A stretch of 64,000 bases of DNA, from positions 310,001 through 374,000 of the forward strand of contig NC_058156.1 in assembly GCF_011075055.1 (NCBI RefSeq), in the 5' to 3' direction. How positions within the stretch are numbered: the first letter of the stretch is position 1; each line of letters begins with the position of its first letter. This stretch comes from Mangifera indica. Lineage: Eukaryota > Streptophyta > Magnoliopsida > Sapindales > Anacardiaceae. This document shows positions 24,322 through 34,900 of this stretch, piece by piece. Made by a program: the position numbers and the translations under genes. The notes under the pieces are model-generated. The model made no database searches and had not been told where the DNA came from. It was given only the letters and a program-made list of their open reading frames with translations.

Positions 24322-24734
24322 TGATAAACTCAGAAGGTCTATGCGAGTGCCACAGAAAAATCCAAAATATTCGGCCATGGATTACACGACGTGATGCGAT
24401 GCATGAGCCATGCAACATGCACAAAAATACGCACTTCAGTAGTGGGCAAAGTAGTGGGGTCCAGCAGTTGCCATGCAACATGCACAAAAACGCACTTAAG
24501 TAGCGGGAGAAGTAGTGGGGTCTAGCAATTTTTTTAATAATTTTGCTAAATAGCAGTTAGGGTCCTAATACTTATGGAAATAATTTAGATAGTGGGAAAA
24601 GTTGTTATGTTCTCTTTTTTATTAAAACTCCTTTCAACAGATGTACTCGCAGCTTGATTTTTCGAAATAATATTATGGGTTGTTCTCACCCTAAGCTGAA
24701 CTTTATTTTATTAAGCTTTGATTGGGACCTAACA
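24322..24734 (+). repeat. 3' LTR
   Basis: 413 bp, TG...CA, followed by the target duplication CAAGT at 24735-24739. Confidence 0.93.
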
Positions 24735-24739
24735 CAAGT

Positions 24740-25106
24740 TTCTCTTACTTGGTAATTTTATTCAAAATCTTGGAGGACTTAGAAATTTGGGATCAGCCAA
24801 GCTTAATTACCCACCCTAGTAAAGTTCCTAGGGTGAGAAAACGCTTTTCAAGTGTCATACTAACTAGCCTCACTCCCATAAAAGGGTTCATGATAATGGT
24901 ATTATAATCTCGTATAAAAGTAATTCAAATTCTACAAAAAGTTATTCGAATCTAGAGAACTTTGATTCGATATAAAGATTTTCAAGAAAATTTAAAATGG
25001 GTTATGAGGTTAAGTTGTGCCGAACTCAAAATTAAATAAATGTAATAAGATTTGCCTAAAAGTACCACGTATAAAAGATTTCCAGAATTTATTTCAGTTT
25101 GGCATA
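24740..25106. other. Intergenic, 3' flank of retrotransposon
   Basis: This continues the DNA interrupted by the retrotransposon. No exon or further element is recognisable. Confidence 0.5.
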
Positions 25107-25331
25107 TCATGCTGACAAGCAACTAAAAACTACATTTTCACTAGTGCAACTAGAAACCAAAAAATCACTGTCTGGCCGGCGGAGTGGTGGTGGCGAATGA
25201 GACTTCTCCTTGTCTAGTAATGTTCTTTTACCTGCCTCTGACACCGTGTCCGACGTTTTCTGGGCTACGGAGGCCGCTTTTTTCTCACTTCTCCGACGTG
25301 TAACATACTCTTCGGAAATGAATACATCCAT
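25107..25331 (-). CDS. Small protein of unknown function, 74 aa (copy B)
   Basis: An intronless ORF starting MDVFISEEYVTRRRSEKKAA and ending SENVVFSCLSA. The protein is basic at the N-terminus (RRR, KK), Ser/Pro-rich in the middle, with three Cys near the end. No signal peptide or membrane segment is visible. Evidence that it is real: a TATAAAA about 90 bp upstream; a paralogue at 18591-18968 in which both ends of the protein and the promoter are conserved although the copy is broken; and a clean frame here. It resembles in style the small stress- or wound-induced plant proteins, but I cannot assign a family with certainty. The two copies lie in the same orientation and flank the LTR retrotransposon, so they began as a tandem duplication. 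Confidence 0.6.
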   Translation of the reverse strand: MDVFISEEYVTRRRSEKKAASVAQKTSDTVSEAGKRTLLDKEKSHSPPPLRRPDSDFLVSSCTSENVVFSCLSA

Positions 25332-25418
25332 GAAGTGTTATTCCCGGATTGCATGAAAAAAGATTTCCCAGCGGAAAGAAATTTGGTTAATTTGGCGAAA
25401 TCAGGAAGGAAGGAAGGG

Positions 25419-25425
25419 TTTTATA
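25419..25425 (-). promoter_or_regulatory. TATA box of small gene B
   Basis: TATAAAA on the minus strand, about 90 bp upstream of the ATG at 25331. The equivalent TATAAAT survives in paralogue A near 19345, in matching flanking sequence (CCATGGT/CCATGGGCGT context). Confidence 0.6.
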
Positions 25426-25480
25426 GGAAAAGAAAAAGAGGAAACCATGGGCGTCTGGTACCATGTTTTTCTGTAAACAA

Positions 25481-25500
25481 GCTAGCTAGCTAGCTAGCTA
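25481..25500. repeat. (AGCT)5 microsatellite
   Basis: Self-complementary tetranucleotide repeat just upstream of the small-gene promoter. It is absent from the paralogous promoter. Confidence 0.85.
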
Positions 25501-26735
25501 CGTGGTTACCAATGGGCATGGTTGCAAATTGCAGTTGGTTGACAAAAACTTTTTACGTACGGAAAAAGAGGCAACTTAGAGAAGTAGCTTGCGTGAAAGC
25601 AACTATTTTCTTACTTGACAAGTGTGTGATGTGAAGCTGATATCAGATTCAGTTTTCATTCTGTATTCTCTGCAAGCTTCTCTCCCGAAAAGAATATTCT
25701 TTTTCTGCAGTTTGTCCAAAACATAGGTAGAACCAGGGGATTCAGGGTCAATTTCATACTTCCATGTTAGATATTTTCGTAACAAAGTGAAAGACTTATA
25801 GATTACGTTAGCTTGAATCACAACTCATATTAAAAATGGTATGTTTTTTCAAAATTGAGTTGCATTATGAAGTGAAAGACCCATTAGTTACTCAAGCTCG
25901 AATTGCAATTCACATTGAATAAGTTAGAGTCCAAGTTAAGGAGAGTGTTTATTTTTAGACTGAATGAGATTTTTTTTCTTCTTCTTTGATAAATATTTTT
26001 ATTTTTCAACAATTCTCTCACTTTCATAAATCCAAATATTTAAATTTGAAGCCAAATTCTGGCATCAACTTTTTTATCTCGAGTAAAAGTCTTCATGAAG
26101 CTGACCTTAATTGAATTCATCCCTGTATTTGTGTTAGGCAAAACTAAATCAAAATGCCCAAAATCTATTCGCAGAGTACTTGAAATCAAATATAGTCCTA
26201 GTGTTTTCAACATCAAGCTTATGGAAGACATTTTACTATCAATATTCTCCATTTTCTGTACTTGTTTGTGCTGTGTATAGGTGGATTCCATCCAAGCTGC
26301 TCAAGCTTGGATCGCTATTCGGCTCAACATGAAACACTGCTCTCATTGTTGGCAAATTGTCTTCTTCTTTTTATGTGATTATTCTTTTTCTTTGATGATT
26401 TATTTGAATTCAAATAATTTTTCATCTTTTTTAATGATTCAAACCAACCGAACTCAAGTTTAATTGAAATTAATTTTATTTGGATTTCAATTCAAATATA
26501 CCCTTATTATTGTGTATTCTTCTGGTTACTTGTACACAAAGAATATCATATTATTTATAAATACAAAACTTACATAGATACAGCAAAAACTCCTCACAAT
26601 AATTCAGCAGAAGCCTCCTTATTCATCACCAAAGCACAAACACAATACAACCAAAAACAAAACAAGAAGAAAATCCAAATAAATAAAACATGTTCCAGGC
26701 CAAGCTCAAAGCCAATTTAACAACTTAATATCCTA
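25501..26735. other. Intergenic between small gene B and beta-tubulin
   Basis: AT-rich. Two minus-strand frames (25603-25821 and 26040-26291) match nothing I recognise and lack splice or promoter support. Parts at about 25860-25950 and 26280-26490 carry phrases of the dispersed repeat family. The beta-tubulin 3' UTR occupies the end. Confidence 0.45.
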
Positions 26736-28574
26736 TCAATTCTCCTCTGCATCTTCCTCATGCGCCTCTTCATCCGCTGCCACAGCCTCCTGATATTGCT
26801 GATACTCTGATACCAAGTCATTCATATTACTCTCAGCTTCTGTAAACTCCATCTCATCCATGCCCTCTCCTGTGTACCAATGCAAAAACGCCTTCCTCCT
26901 GAACATAACTGTGAACTGCTCCGAAACTCGTCTGAACATTTCCTGGATCGATGTAGAATTCCCCATGAATGTCGATGACATTGACAACCCAGTTGGAGGA
27001 ATATCACAAACACTTGATTTGACATTGTTGGGTATCCATTCAACAAAATATGATGAATTTTTATTCTGTACATTGATCATTTGCTCATCAACTTCCTTGG
27101 TACTCATTCTGCCTCTGAACATTGCTGAGGCAGTCAAATACCTTCCATGGCGAGGGTCAGCAGCACACATCATATTTTTAGCATCCCACATTTGCTGAGT
27201 GAGTTCAGGAATGGTTAAGGCACGGTACTGCTGTGATCCGTGAGAGGTTAAGGGCGCAAAACCCACCATGAAAAAGTGCAGGCGAGGGAATGGGATTAGA
27301 TTTACTGCTAATTTTCGGAGATCTGAATTGAGTTGACCAGGGAAGCGAAGGCAGCATGTCACTCCACTCATTGTTGTTGAGATCAAATGGTTCAAGTCAC
27401 TAACTGCGCATCATGTAATATGAGGGGTATATGCTATTAGAAAATTTTATGACGTAGGTTAACATTAATATGATTTGATTTAATTAAAACTAGGTAATTG
27501 AATAGTTCAATAAAAATTTACAAGCATTATTGGATCTTTACTAGAATAGTTCAATAATCTCTTTTGTATTGACTTGGTTCTTTCTCTAAAACTCTAACAC
27601 AACAATTTCACGAATTAAAAGTCATTCAAGAATGTTTCAAGAGAAAAAAACTAGTCACTGCAATCCAAAGAGCTTTACATATTCAAAAACATGGCTCATT
27701 CAAGTTTTTCTATAACTCTAATTAGTAATCTATACCTATTTGTGAATTCAATGGAATTGTTGATAAATATTATGCATGATTTCGAAAGGAGACCAAAGAT
27801 GTGAATGAAGGACTCAAAAGATGAACTTACAGCTGGGATTTGTGAGCTTGAGAGTTCGGAAGCAGATGTCATAGAGAGCTTCATTGTCAAGCACCATACA
27901 CTCATCAGCATTTTCAACAAGCTGGTGAACAGAAAGAGTTGCATTGTAAGGTTCAACCACTGTATCAGAGACTTTAGGTGAAGGAAAGACTGAAAAAGTC
28001 AGCATCATTCGATCTGGATATTCCTCTCTGATCTTTGATATCAGTAAGGTCCCCATTCCTGATCCAGTCCCACCTCCCAGAGAATGGCAAATCTGAAAGC
28101 CTAAACATCCATGAAAGATACATATAATTGCAGACTTGGAAATGGCAAAATGCATAGAAGGAAGAAGTAAAGTAACCTACCTTGTAAGCAATCACAATTC
28201 TCAGCCTCCTTTCGAACAACATCAAGAACTGAGTCAATGAGCTCAGCTCCTTCTGTGTAATGGCCCTTAGCCCAGTTGTTTCCAGCTCCATTTTGGCCAA
28301 AAACAAAATTATCAGGTCTAAAGATTTGACCATAAGGTCCTGTGCGTAAGCTGTCCATGGTGCCTGGTTCAAGGTCCATTAACACAGCTCTGGGGACATA
28401 ACGTCCACCACTTGCTTCATTGTAGTAAACGTTAACTCTCTCCAGTTGAACATGAGAATTGCCAATGTAATTTCCTCCCGCATCAATGCCATGTTCATCA
28501 CACACAACTTCCCAAAACTTGCCTCCGATTTGGTTGCCACATTGACCAGCTTGAATGTGAAGAATTTCTCTCAT
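26736..28574 (-). CDS. Beta-tubulin (divergent isotype)
   Basis: Three exons: 28181-28574 (394 bp), 27831-28100 (270 bp) and 26736-27403 (668 bp), giving 443 aa. The first two exon sizes are the canonical ones for plant TUB genes. Beta-tubulin pairs with alpha-tubulin to build microtubules and hydrolyses GTP. Visible features: the N-terminal MREI that governs autoregulated mRNA decay, GTP-binding loops including [17 protein letters not shown], and an acidic C-terminal tail ([11 protein letters not shown]). Changes from the plant consensus include [21 protein letters not shown] instead of FGDLNH at the second intron, and [13 protein letters not shown]. The frame is intact with good splice sites. 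I judge it a functional but fast-evolving isotype, perhaps with restricted expression. Confidence 0.94.
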
Positions 28575-28657
28575 TTTGGTACAGGGTACTGATTATAACT
28601 GAAAGTGGACAATTTTATAACTAAGAGTGATAAAGAGTATGTGAACTAGGTGAACTG

Positions 28658-28659
<2 letters not shown>

Positions 28660-28689
<30 letters not shown>

Positions 28690-28697
28690 TATATAAA
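28660..28697. repeat. (TA)n tract in the beta-tubulin promoter
   Basis: Alternating AT about 90-120 bp upstream of the tubulin ATG. It includes TATAAATATATATAAAG, so it may double as the TATA region, but no single box can be chosen. Confidence 0.7.
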
Positions 28698-28699
28698 GT

Positions 28700-29055
28700 A
28701 GAAGAGAGGTAAGAGAGAAAGAAGATGGGCATGGGGGAGGTGTTTTGGAGGATGGAACTGAAGTGTGACACTGACATTTTTTCTTTTGCAAAAATGATTA
28801 TCTTCTGCCCGCACTTTAATGAAACTACGATTTTTCATTAGTTTAAAAAATCTATTTTTTCACTTATTTATTAAACTTTTAATAATGAGATAAATTCTTT
28901 TATAAAGCTGGTGAAAAGATAATTATTTTCTGTTTTTATTAAAGTTAAATGATCGTTTAACCCCAAATTTTATAAAAGACTTTACCTAATTGTAATATGT
29001 CCAATTCTTCTCTTTCCTTTTTTCCCCCATCTAGTAAGTTTAGAACATTTCTTTT
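28700..29055. other. Intergenic, tubulin upstream region
   Basis: Probable distal promoter of beta-tubulin, AT-rich. I see no gene or bounded element before the hAT-type insertion. Confidence 0.4.
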
Positions 29056-29063
29056 CCTTTCAC

Positions 29064-29365
29064 TAGAGATGGTAATTTCGATTCAAATTTATAGTCTCCA
29101 CTCCTCTTTTATTTTATCAGGAAAACAATTTTCCAATAAAAAAGAAAAAGAAAATAGAGATAAAAATATCTTTATAATTGAAAACAAGATACATATGTCT
29201 TGTCTCCACTTTTTTATGTTAATATATTTATTTAAAATACTAATATATCTTTTATAGTTTTAGATCATTTATATTTTTATTATACGCATTAAAGTGGTTA
29301 ACATATATTATTTATGATATTTGAAATAAGATATTCGATCATACCCATCCTCATTATCATCCCTA
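29064..29365. mobile_element. hAT-type MITE, degenerate copy 3
   Basis: A 302-bp segment starts TAGAGATGGTAA and ends TTATCATCCCTA, which are inverted repeats of each other. It is flanked by CCTTTCAC (29056-29063) and CCTCTCAC (29366-29373), a 7/8 match as an 8-bp target duplication. The interior shares a long AT-rich tract (built on AATATATTTATTTAAAATACTAATATAT) with the copy at 46013-46633. It has no coding capacity. Confidence 0.7.
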
Positions 29366-29373
29366 CCTCTCAC

Positions 29374-31945
29374 TCTTCTTCTCCTCCATCTTCTCTTCCA
29401 ACTTCTTTTTGTTTTTCTCCTCTTCATTTCCCTCGGTTCTTCAACTTTCGCATTCATCAACTCTTGGTTCATCCTTGCCTCTTTCTTCTCCATCAATGTC
29501 TGGTATATTTTAATTGTCTATATTGTCACCACTAACTTCCCACCCTCTTCGGATGCCGCTATATATATTGTATAAAGTGACAAAAATACTTTTTACCTAT
29601 TAAAATTAATATCTGATTTTGATAGATGTGTAAAAATTAAGACTTTTCAAATTTAAAATATAATAAATTGTTGTTTTCTCAAAGTTCGGGTGAAAAATAG
29701 TTATTCAACCTTTTTTTTTTTTGGTTTTTGGGGAGGAAAAAAAAAAAGAAATATGAATAAATAATAACGTGTGACTTTGTTAGGAAGAAGACATGTCAAA
29801 GTCTAACAAGAGTTTTGAGCTGGATATGAATTGAGAAGACAAGATGCATGCTACTTGCTTTGGTCTTATTCGGTCTTAAATGACCAACCTCTGCATCCTC
29901 TAATGTGATTTTCCAACTGTCCAAAATTGCCCACTTCATTATTTGCTTTGCTTAACACCCACATTATGATATGGTTGGACTAAATAACTACATTCACATT
30001 CATTGAAACTCAAGTTAAAGCTTTTTTCTTTTTTCTTTTTTTTTGGTAATTAAGTTAAAGCTTTTGTATAAGCCAAATTCAAGTTAAAGTTTGAACCAAA
30101 ATAAATCAAATCCAAAATAAAATTGTTTGAGTTTAAGTTCAAGTCTTAACTTATTAATCTCGAGTTAACTCTTTTATATTCAATCAGTAGTTATTATAAC
30201 AATTAAGATTAGATTTGATTAGAATTATTCGAATTAAAATTTAAGTTTAGATCAAATGAGTCAAATTCAAACTACTGATTGAACCCATTTTCATAAAATA
30301 AGTTTAAACTAGCTTGAATGAAATCTAAAGTAAAATTATGTTCTAACTAAGTTTGAGTTTTAACTTATCAATTTTGAGTCATCTTAAACCAACTCTTTTA
30401 AATTTAAACCAATCTCAGATTGAATCTTGTTAAGTCTTATTCTAAATCGAAACCAATCCTTACAACAAAACTATCAAACCTCTATGTAGTGATTTTAATT
30501 ATCTTTCAGACAACTTTGTCAACCTGATAAAATAGCATTTAAAAGAAAAAGAGAGATATGAGTTGAGATTTGCGTATATAGTTTAGGAATCAAATTAGTT
30601 GGCTAGAGACATGAGAGGTGGGATATGAGAGATAAGTGAAGAAAGAGGAAGAGAGGTGGGATGATTCAATTATTGAAGGCATGAGAGTCCTGTCAGCACG
30701 TGTTCCAAATAAGTACACTTTCTAGCACTCTCAGTATAGAACTAGTTGGCTACTTGTAGGAATCCAATGTTTTCGTAAAAATTAACATTAGAATACGAGA
30801 TCAAAACACTTCTACCCAGGTTGGCTGGAGCTCGATTGCCAGCTTGGCTTCTTTGAGCTCACAATGAGCATCCATAGATCAAACTCAAATCATAGAAGTG
30901 ATCAACTCGATAGGCTTGCAAACAATTCATGTATACAGATAAAACAATGTCATTTCAACCAATTCAAAATGACATCATTCTATGCCAATGTTACATACGT
31001 AAGCAGTGTAAAACAACATTATTTATATAACTTAACGCCGAAATAACATTATTTTACTCTATGTTTATCAAGCTCGGTTTGCGTGGGTTCAAGTTTGTCT
31101 ACGATACTGTGCCCATACACGTCGAACTTGATCATCATCCACCATATCAAGCTCAAGCTCGAGCACTCGAATCCAACCCTACTTCTACATTCTGTGCAGT
31201 ACTGCTCATGACTTACTACTCTAACTACTGTGCACCACTGCAATATAGAAAGACCCAGTTTAACCAACTCTCACCAGAACAAATGCTCTAAATTAGTGGT
31301 GATGATAGACAGATCTGGAAGAGGAGAGGTGGGATGGGATGAGAATGGGACATCAATTAAAGGATTCATCAAGTGTTTAGCTTGAGCATTGTTTTCATGT
31401 CAATGGTGTGTGTTTGGTGCCGACAGGTATGGCTGAGGATAAGATGTCTTCATCTTTTTATCATCACATAATAATGTTAAAATGTCTCCTCCATTGCAAT
31501 CACACACTTGCTAATTTATTCCACAACTTGCACTTGACTCTTATAAAAAGATGAAATGCTAATGATCTGATGGGGCACCAACCTGGAAAGAAGCACATCA
31601 GATATGTTGAAACTCACACCCATTCAGCCATTTGACAAGTGAACATAACCTAGGAAATCATCAAATTTGAAAGATGAAGGAAAAGCCTCTAATTAAGCAA
31701 ACAGTTACTATGCTAAGACTTCAACAACTTGAATCGGTAAATTTATTGCAACAGAGTTCAACAAAAGTTTGCTCTGGTTAGATTCAATGAGAGTTACATG
31801 AGGATCCTCATGCAAGAATTTACAAGACCCTTTATTCCTACGACTGTAAATTGATAACGGTTCAGCAGAAACAGAAGGATTACCCCAAAATTTAACCCTG
31901 GATACAAATAGGTCATCATTGAAATGGCAGAAAACTTATTCTATT
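29374..31945. other. Intergenic between hAT copy 3 and GSH1
   Basis: No exon is recognisable. It contains dispersed repeat material at about 30030-30470. Short related motifs around ACATTATTT and ATGACATCATT occur at 30930-31060. The GSH1 3' UTR covers the end. Confidence 0.5.
30030..30470. repeat. Dispersed repeat copies
   Basis: Repeated TTCAAGTTAAAG, TTGAGTTT and TCAAATTCAAACT phrases of the family clustered at 13.6-16.7 kb; at least two overlapping units. Ends are not resolved. Confidence 0.4.
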
Positions 31946-34900
31946 CTAATAGAGCAGCTCCCCAAAAACAGGATCCACAGACTGTTCCCACTTTCCATTG
32001 TACATCTCCAAAAGTTTCTCAGCCGGTGATATGCCTGTCATAAAGTAATTTTTCATCATATACAGCTTAAAATGTATCATTTTCAAAACGATAAACGCAG
32101 CTTTTGATTTTAACTACATGATAAATTAGGTAAATGCCTCACAAACTCACAGCAAAACAAACACATTAGACATAATTCACATGAATGCAATAATACATGC
32201 GTTGCACATCATGAGCACATTACAAATCTAACAAAAAAAGTAATCCAAAGCTGTGTTTAACTTGCATATTCAACCTCAGGCATAAACTGTACATGGACAA
32301 TAAGGAGAAACAAATAATTGAGTAAATATAATATAAACTTTAGATGATTCACCTGTTCTAACTATCTCAGCTACCTCATTCAAGAACCCTGATTCTTTAT
32401 AGCCTCTTCTTTCCAAACCATCCTGTAGAAGAAAACTGTTTGCTTTGAACAGCAACAACAAAATAAACTATAGTCGAGGCAGAGCAATGTCAAGTTACCT
32501 TTGCCAACTTCAAGACATCTTCCGCAACATGCCTCAGCAAACCATCTCGAAATGGAGTCTTAAGACCAGTCTTTGGGACCTATTACAAAGGTTACAAAAA
32601 TTAGATTTGAAATCTTGACCCTAGCAGAAAGATGCAACTAGGCAGTAATCAATGTCATATATTATATGAGTAAGACCATATGCATTAATAATTAGTACTA
32701 ATTTGTATAAAATTATCCTATCACATAATGATACATCATTATTAGTATACACATTAGCATTTACAGTTAGTACATATAGTTTTATCGTACTATATACACG
32801 TTCGACATGAATTATCTTGCAATTCAAACTACAAACGATCATTTTGTCATGTTATACTAACTCCACAAGAAAAAAAAAAGAAGCAAATCTACAGTCATGC
32901 GAAAATTACACCCATGTTATACCATTTTAAACATCAGTGCATCATATTATCATGTAAAGTTTCACAAGCCCGGAAAAAAAAAAAAAAGAACAGCTGAAGA
33001 CTTCAGGTCAGAAAATATTTCAAATTTCGGTGCTGTAGCTCCCCATATTGTGGTTCAACCGCTTGATAATATTCTCTATAGCCGGACAATAAAAAATTTC
33101 AAAATTGAAAACTTGAATGCTTGATAATGTGTCTTCATCCTCTTATGCATTTGTTGACTGTTAATATGCATTTACAGTCAACCATTCACAGTATGTTCCT
33201 CTCCCAAAAAAGCTAACTACATAATTATTAAGCCACTATATGTCTGTATGCTTCACATGAAGTTTTGCACAATTGAAAGGAAAAATAAGAACACAAAAGT
33301 ATGTCATTGCCCAACTTTGCAAGAATATAAACATCATATATTCTAATGATTTTTGTTTTATCAAGTTATACGGTTTTTCTGCACATGTAGGGTGTTAATG
33401 TTACCTTATTCCTCAGCATTACTCTTTCTTCCGGGGTCCAATCAGCTGTCATATCTAGAATATTTTGAAGTGAGACCTCATCATATAATAAACCTACCTG
33501 GAATTAGAAAGAAAATGAGAATGAGCAAATTTGCTCAAATGGAGCGAATTTGGGTCCTTCTACTCTATTTGTATTTATTTATACCTTTTTTATTCCTTCT
33601 TTTATTTTATTTTATTTTTTATTCCTTCCACCCTCACAAATTGCAAATGCTAATTTATTGAGAATTAATAAGATTTAAGCTATAGCATCATCATTAGTCA
33701 CATAATTGATATAAAACAAGGTCATGCGAAGCGAGTTTTATCATTAAGAATCCATATATGAATTGGGAAAATGTAGCTAAGACTCAAAGCCCCATATAAA
33801 AGCATTTGTTAGAAACATAAAGATAACAGAGAGATCATATATCCTTGTGCAAAAGTTCAAGAATTAGCATATAACAAACATATAAGAGACTACATCTTAT
33901 AATTGATTTAAAGTATCAGTGTGTTTCCAACTAATGTTGAATTAACACCAAGATATCCTTTTAAGTCTCCCACCCTTCCTACTTTTGAGCATTTTCGAAG
34001 TCTTTAGTGTAACTAGAACACCAATGTTGATCTATTCAAATCATTTCCACTGAATCATGCACTATGGACTAGTTATGCATAAATACATTAAGGGCCAATT
34101 ACCCAAAATGCCGGCAAAGCACATAACCTCCTCCAAGGCCCTCCGTCAGCACCTCTCATCTCCAAGTATCTCTTGAGCCTAACCTGAAGGTAAGAGTGTC
34201 ATATGGTTTAAAATAGGCAGAGGAATTGGAAGAAGAAATTTTAAGTAAATTGATCACAAATGCATGCAATAAACCTCAGGAAATATTGTTGTCAGATGAT
34301 TCTCCCAATCATTAAGAGTTGGCAATTCACCAGGAAGACATGGAAGTTTTCCAGCCAAAAAGTCCTGCAAAATGACTGGTGTTATTGCTCAAAGAACAAA
34401 AAGGCTGAGATAGAATGTCAAGTCAGGATTAACGTAAAGGGCTACATAAAAGGTCAGGATAAAGAAGCTGATTGAGCAAAAGGATTGGCTATAGAAGAAG
34501 CCATAAATTACAAGAGTATAAAAGATAGATGGAAACCCGGAATGACATCCCCGTACAATCAACATACTCCTTTTGGCGATAAACAAAATACATAGGAACA
34601 TCAAGAGCATAGTCAACATACTGCTCAAACCTGTAGCAGAGGAAAAAGAATACTATTAACTCAATCATTAAAAATTGATGCTGAACTTAATAATGAATAA
34701 CTACCTTCCAAAACATATCACAATAATATCCAAAGTTCAACGTGAAGAAAGATTAAGAATAAAGCAGATGAGCAATAACACAAGCCATTTTCTTACAAGT
34801 AACAAAAGCTAACTTACCCAAAGGAGTCATCAAAAACAAAGGGAAGCATACCAGTGCGATTGTTATCAGTATCTGTCCAAATATGGCTGTTCAAATAATG

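Larger units (their letters stand above)
19529..24734 (+). mobile_element. Complete Ty3/gypsy LTR retrotransposon, chromodomain type, coding-dead
   Basis: This is a 5206-bp element with two 413-bp LTRs (19529-19941 and 24322-24734) that start TG and end CA. The 5-bp target duplication CAAGT is at 19524-19528 and 24735-24739. A primer-binding site and a polypurine tract abut the LTRs. The domain order gag, protease, reverse transcriptase, RNase H, integrase, chromodomain is diagnostic of Ty3 chromoviruses. The small size and short LTRs suggest the Reina group. All pol domains carry stops or frameshifts, many explained by C-to-T or G-to-A change, so it could move only with help. My hand alignment of the LTRs gives about 32 mismatches in 413 columns, mostly transitions. 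Confidence 0.93.

Noticed and set aside
25603..26291. Two minus-strand frames of 72 and 83 codons between small gene B and beta-tubulin
   Set aside because: No family match, promoter or splice context; treated as chance frames in AT-rich DNA, though a transcript would change that.
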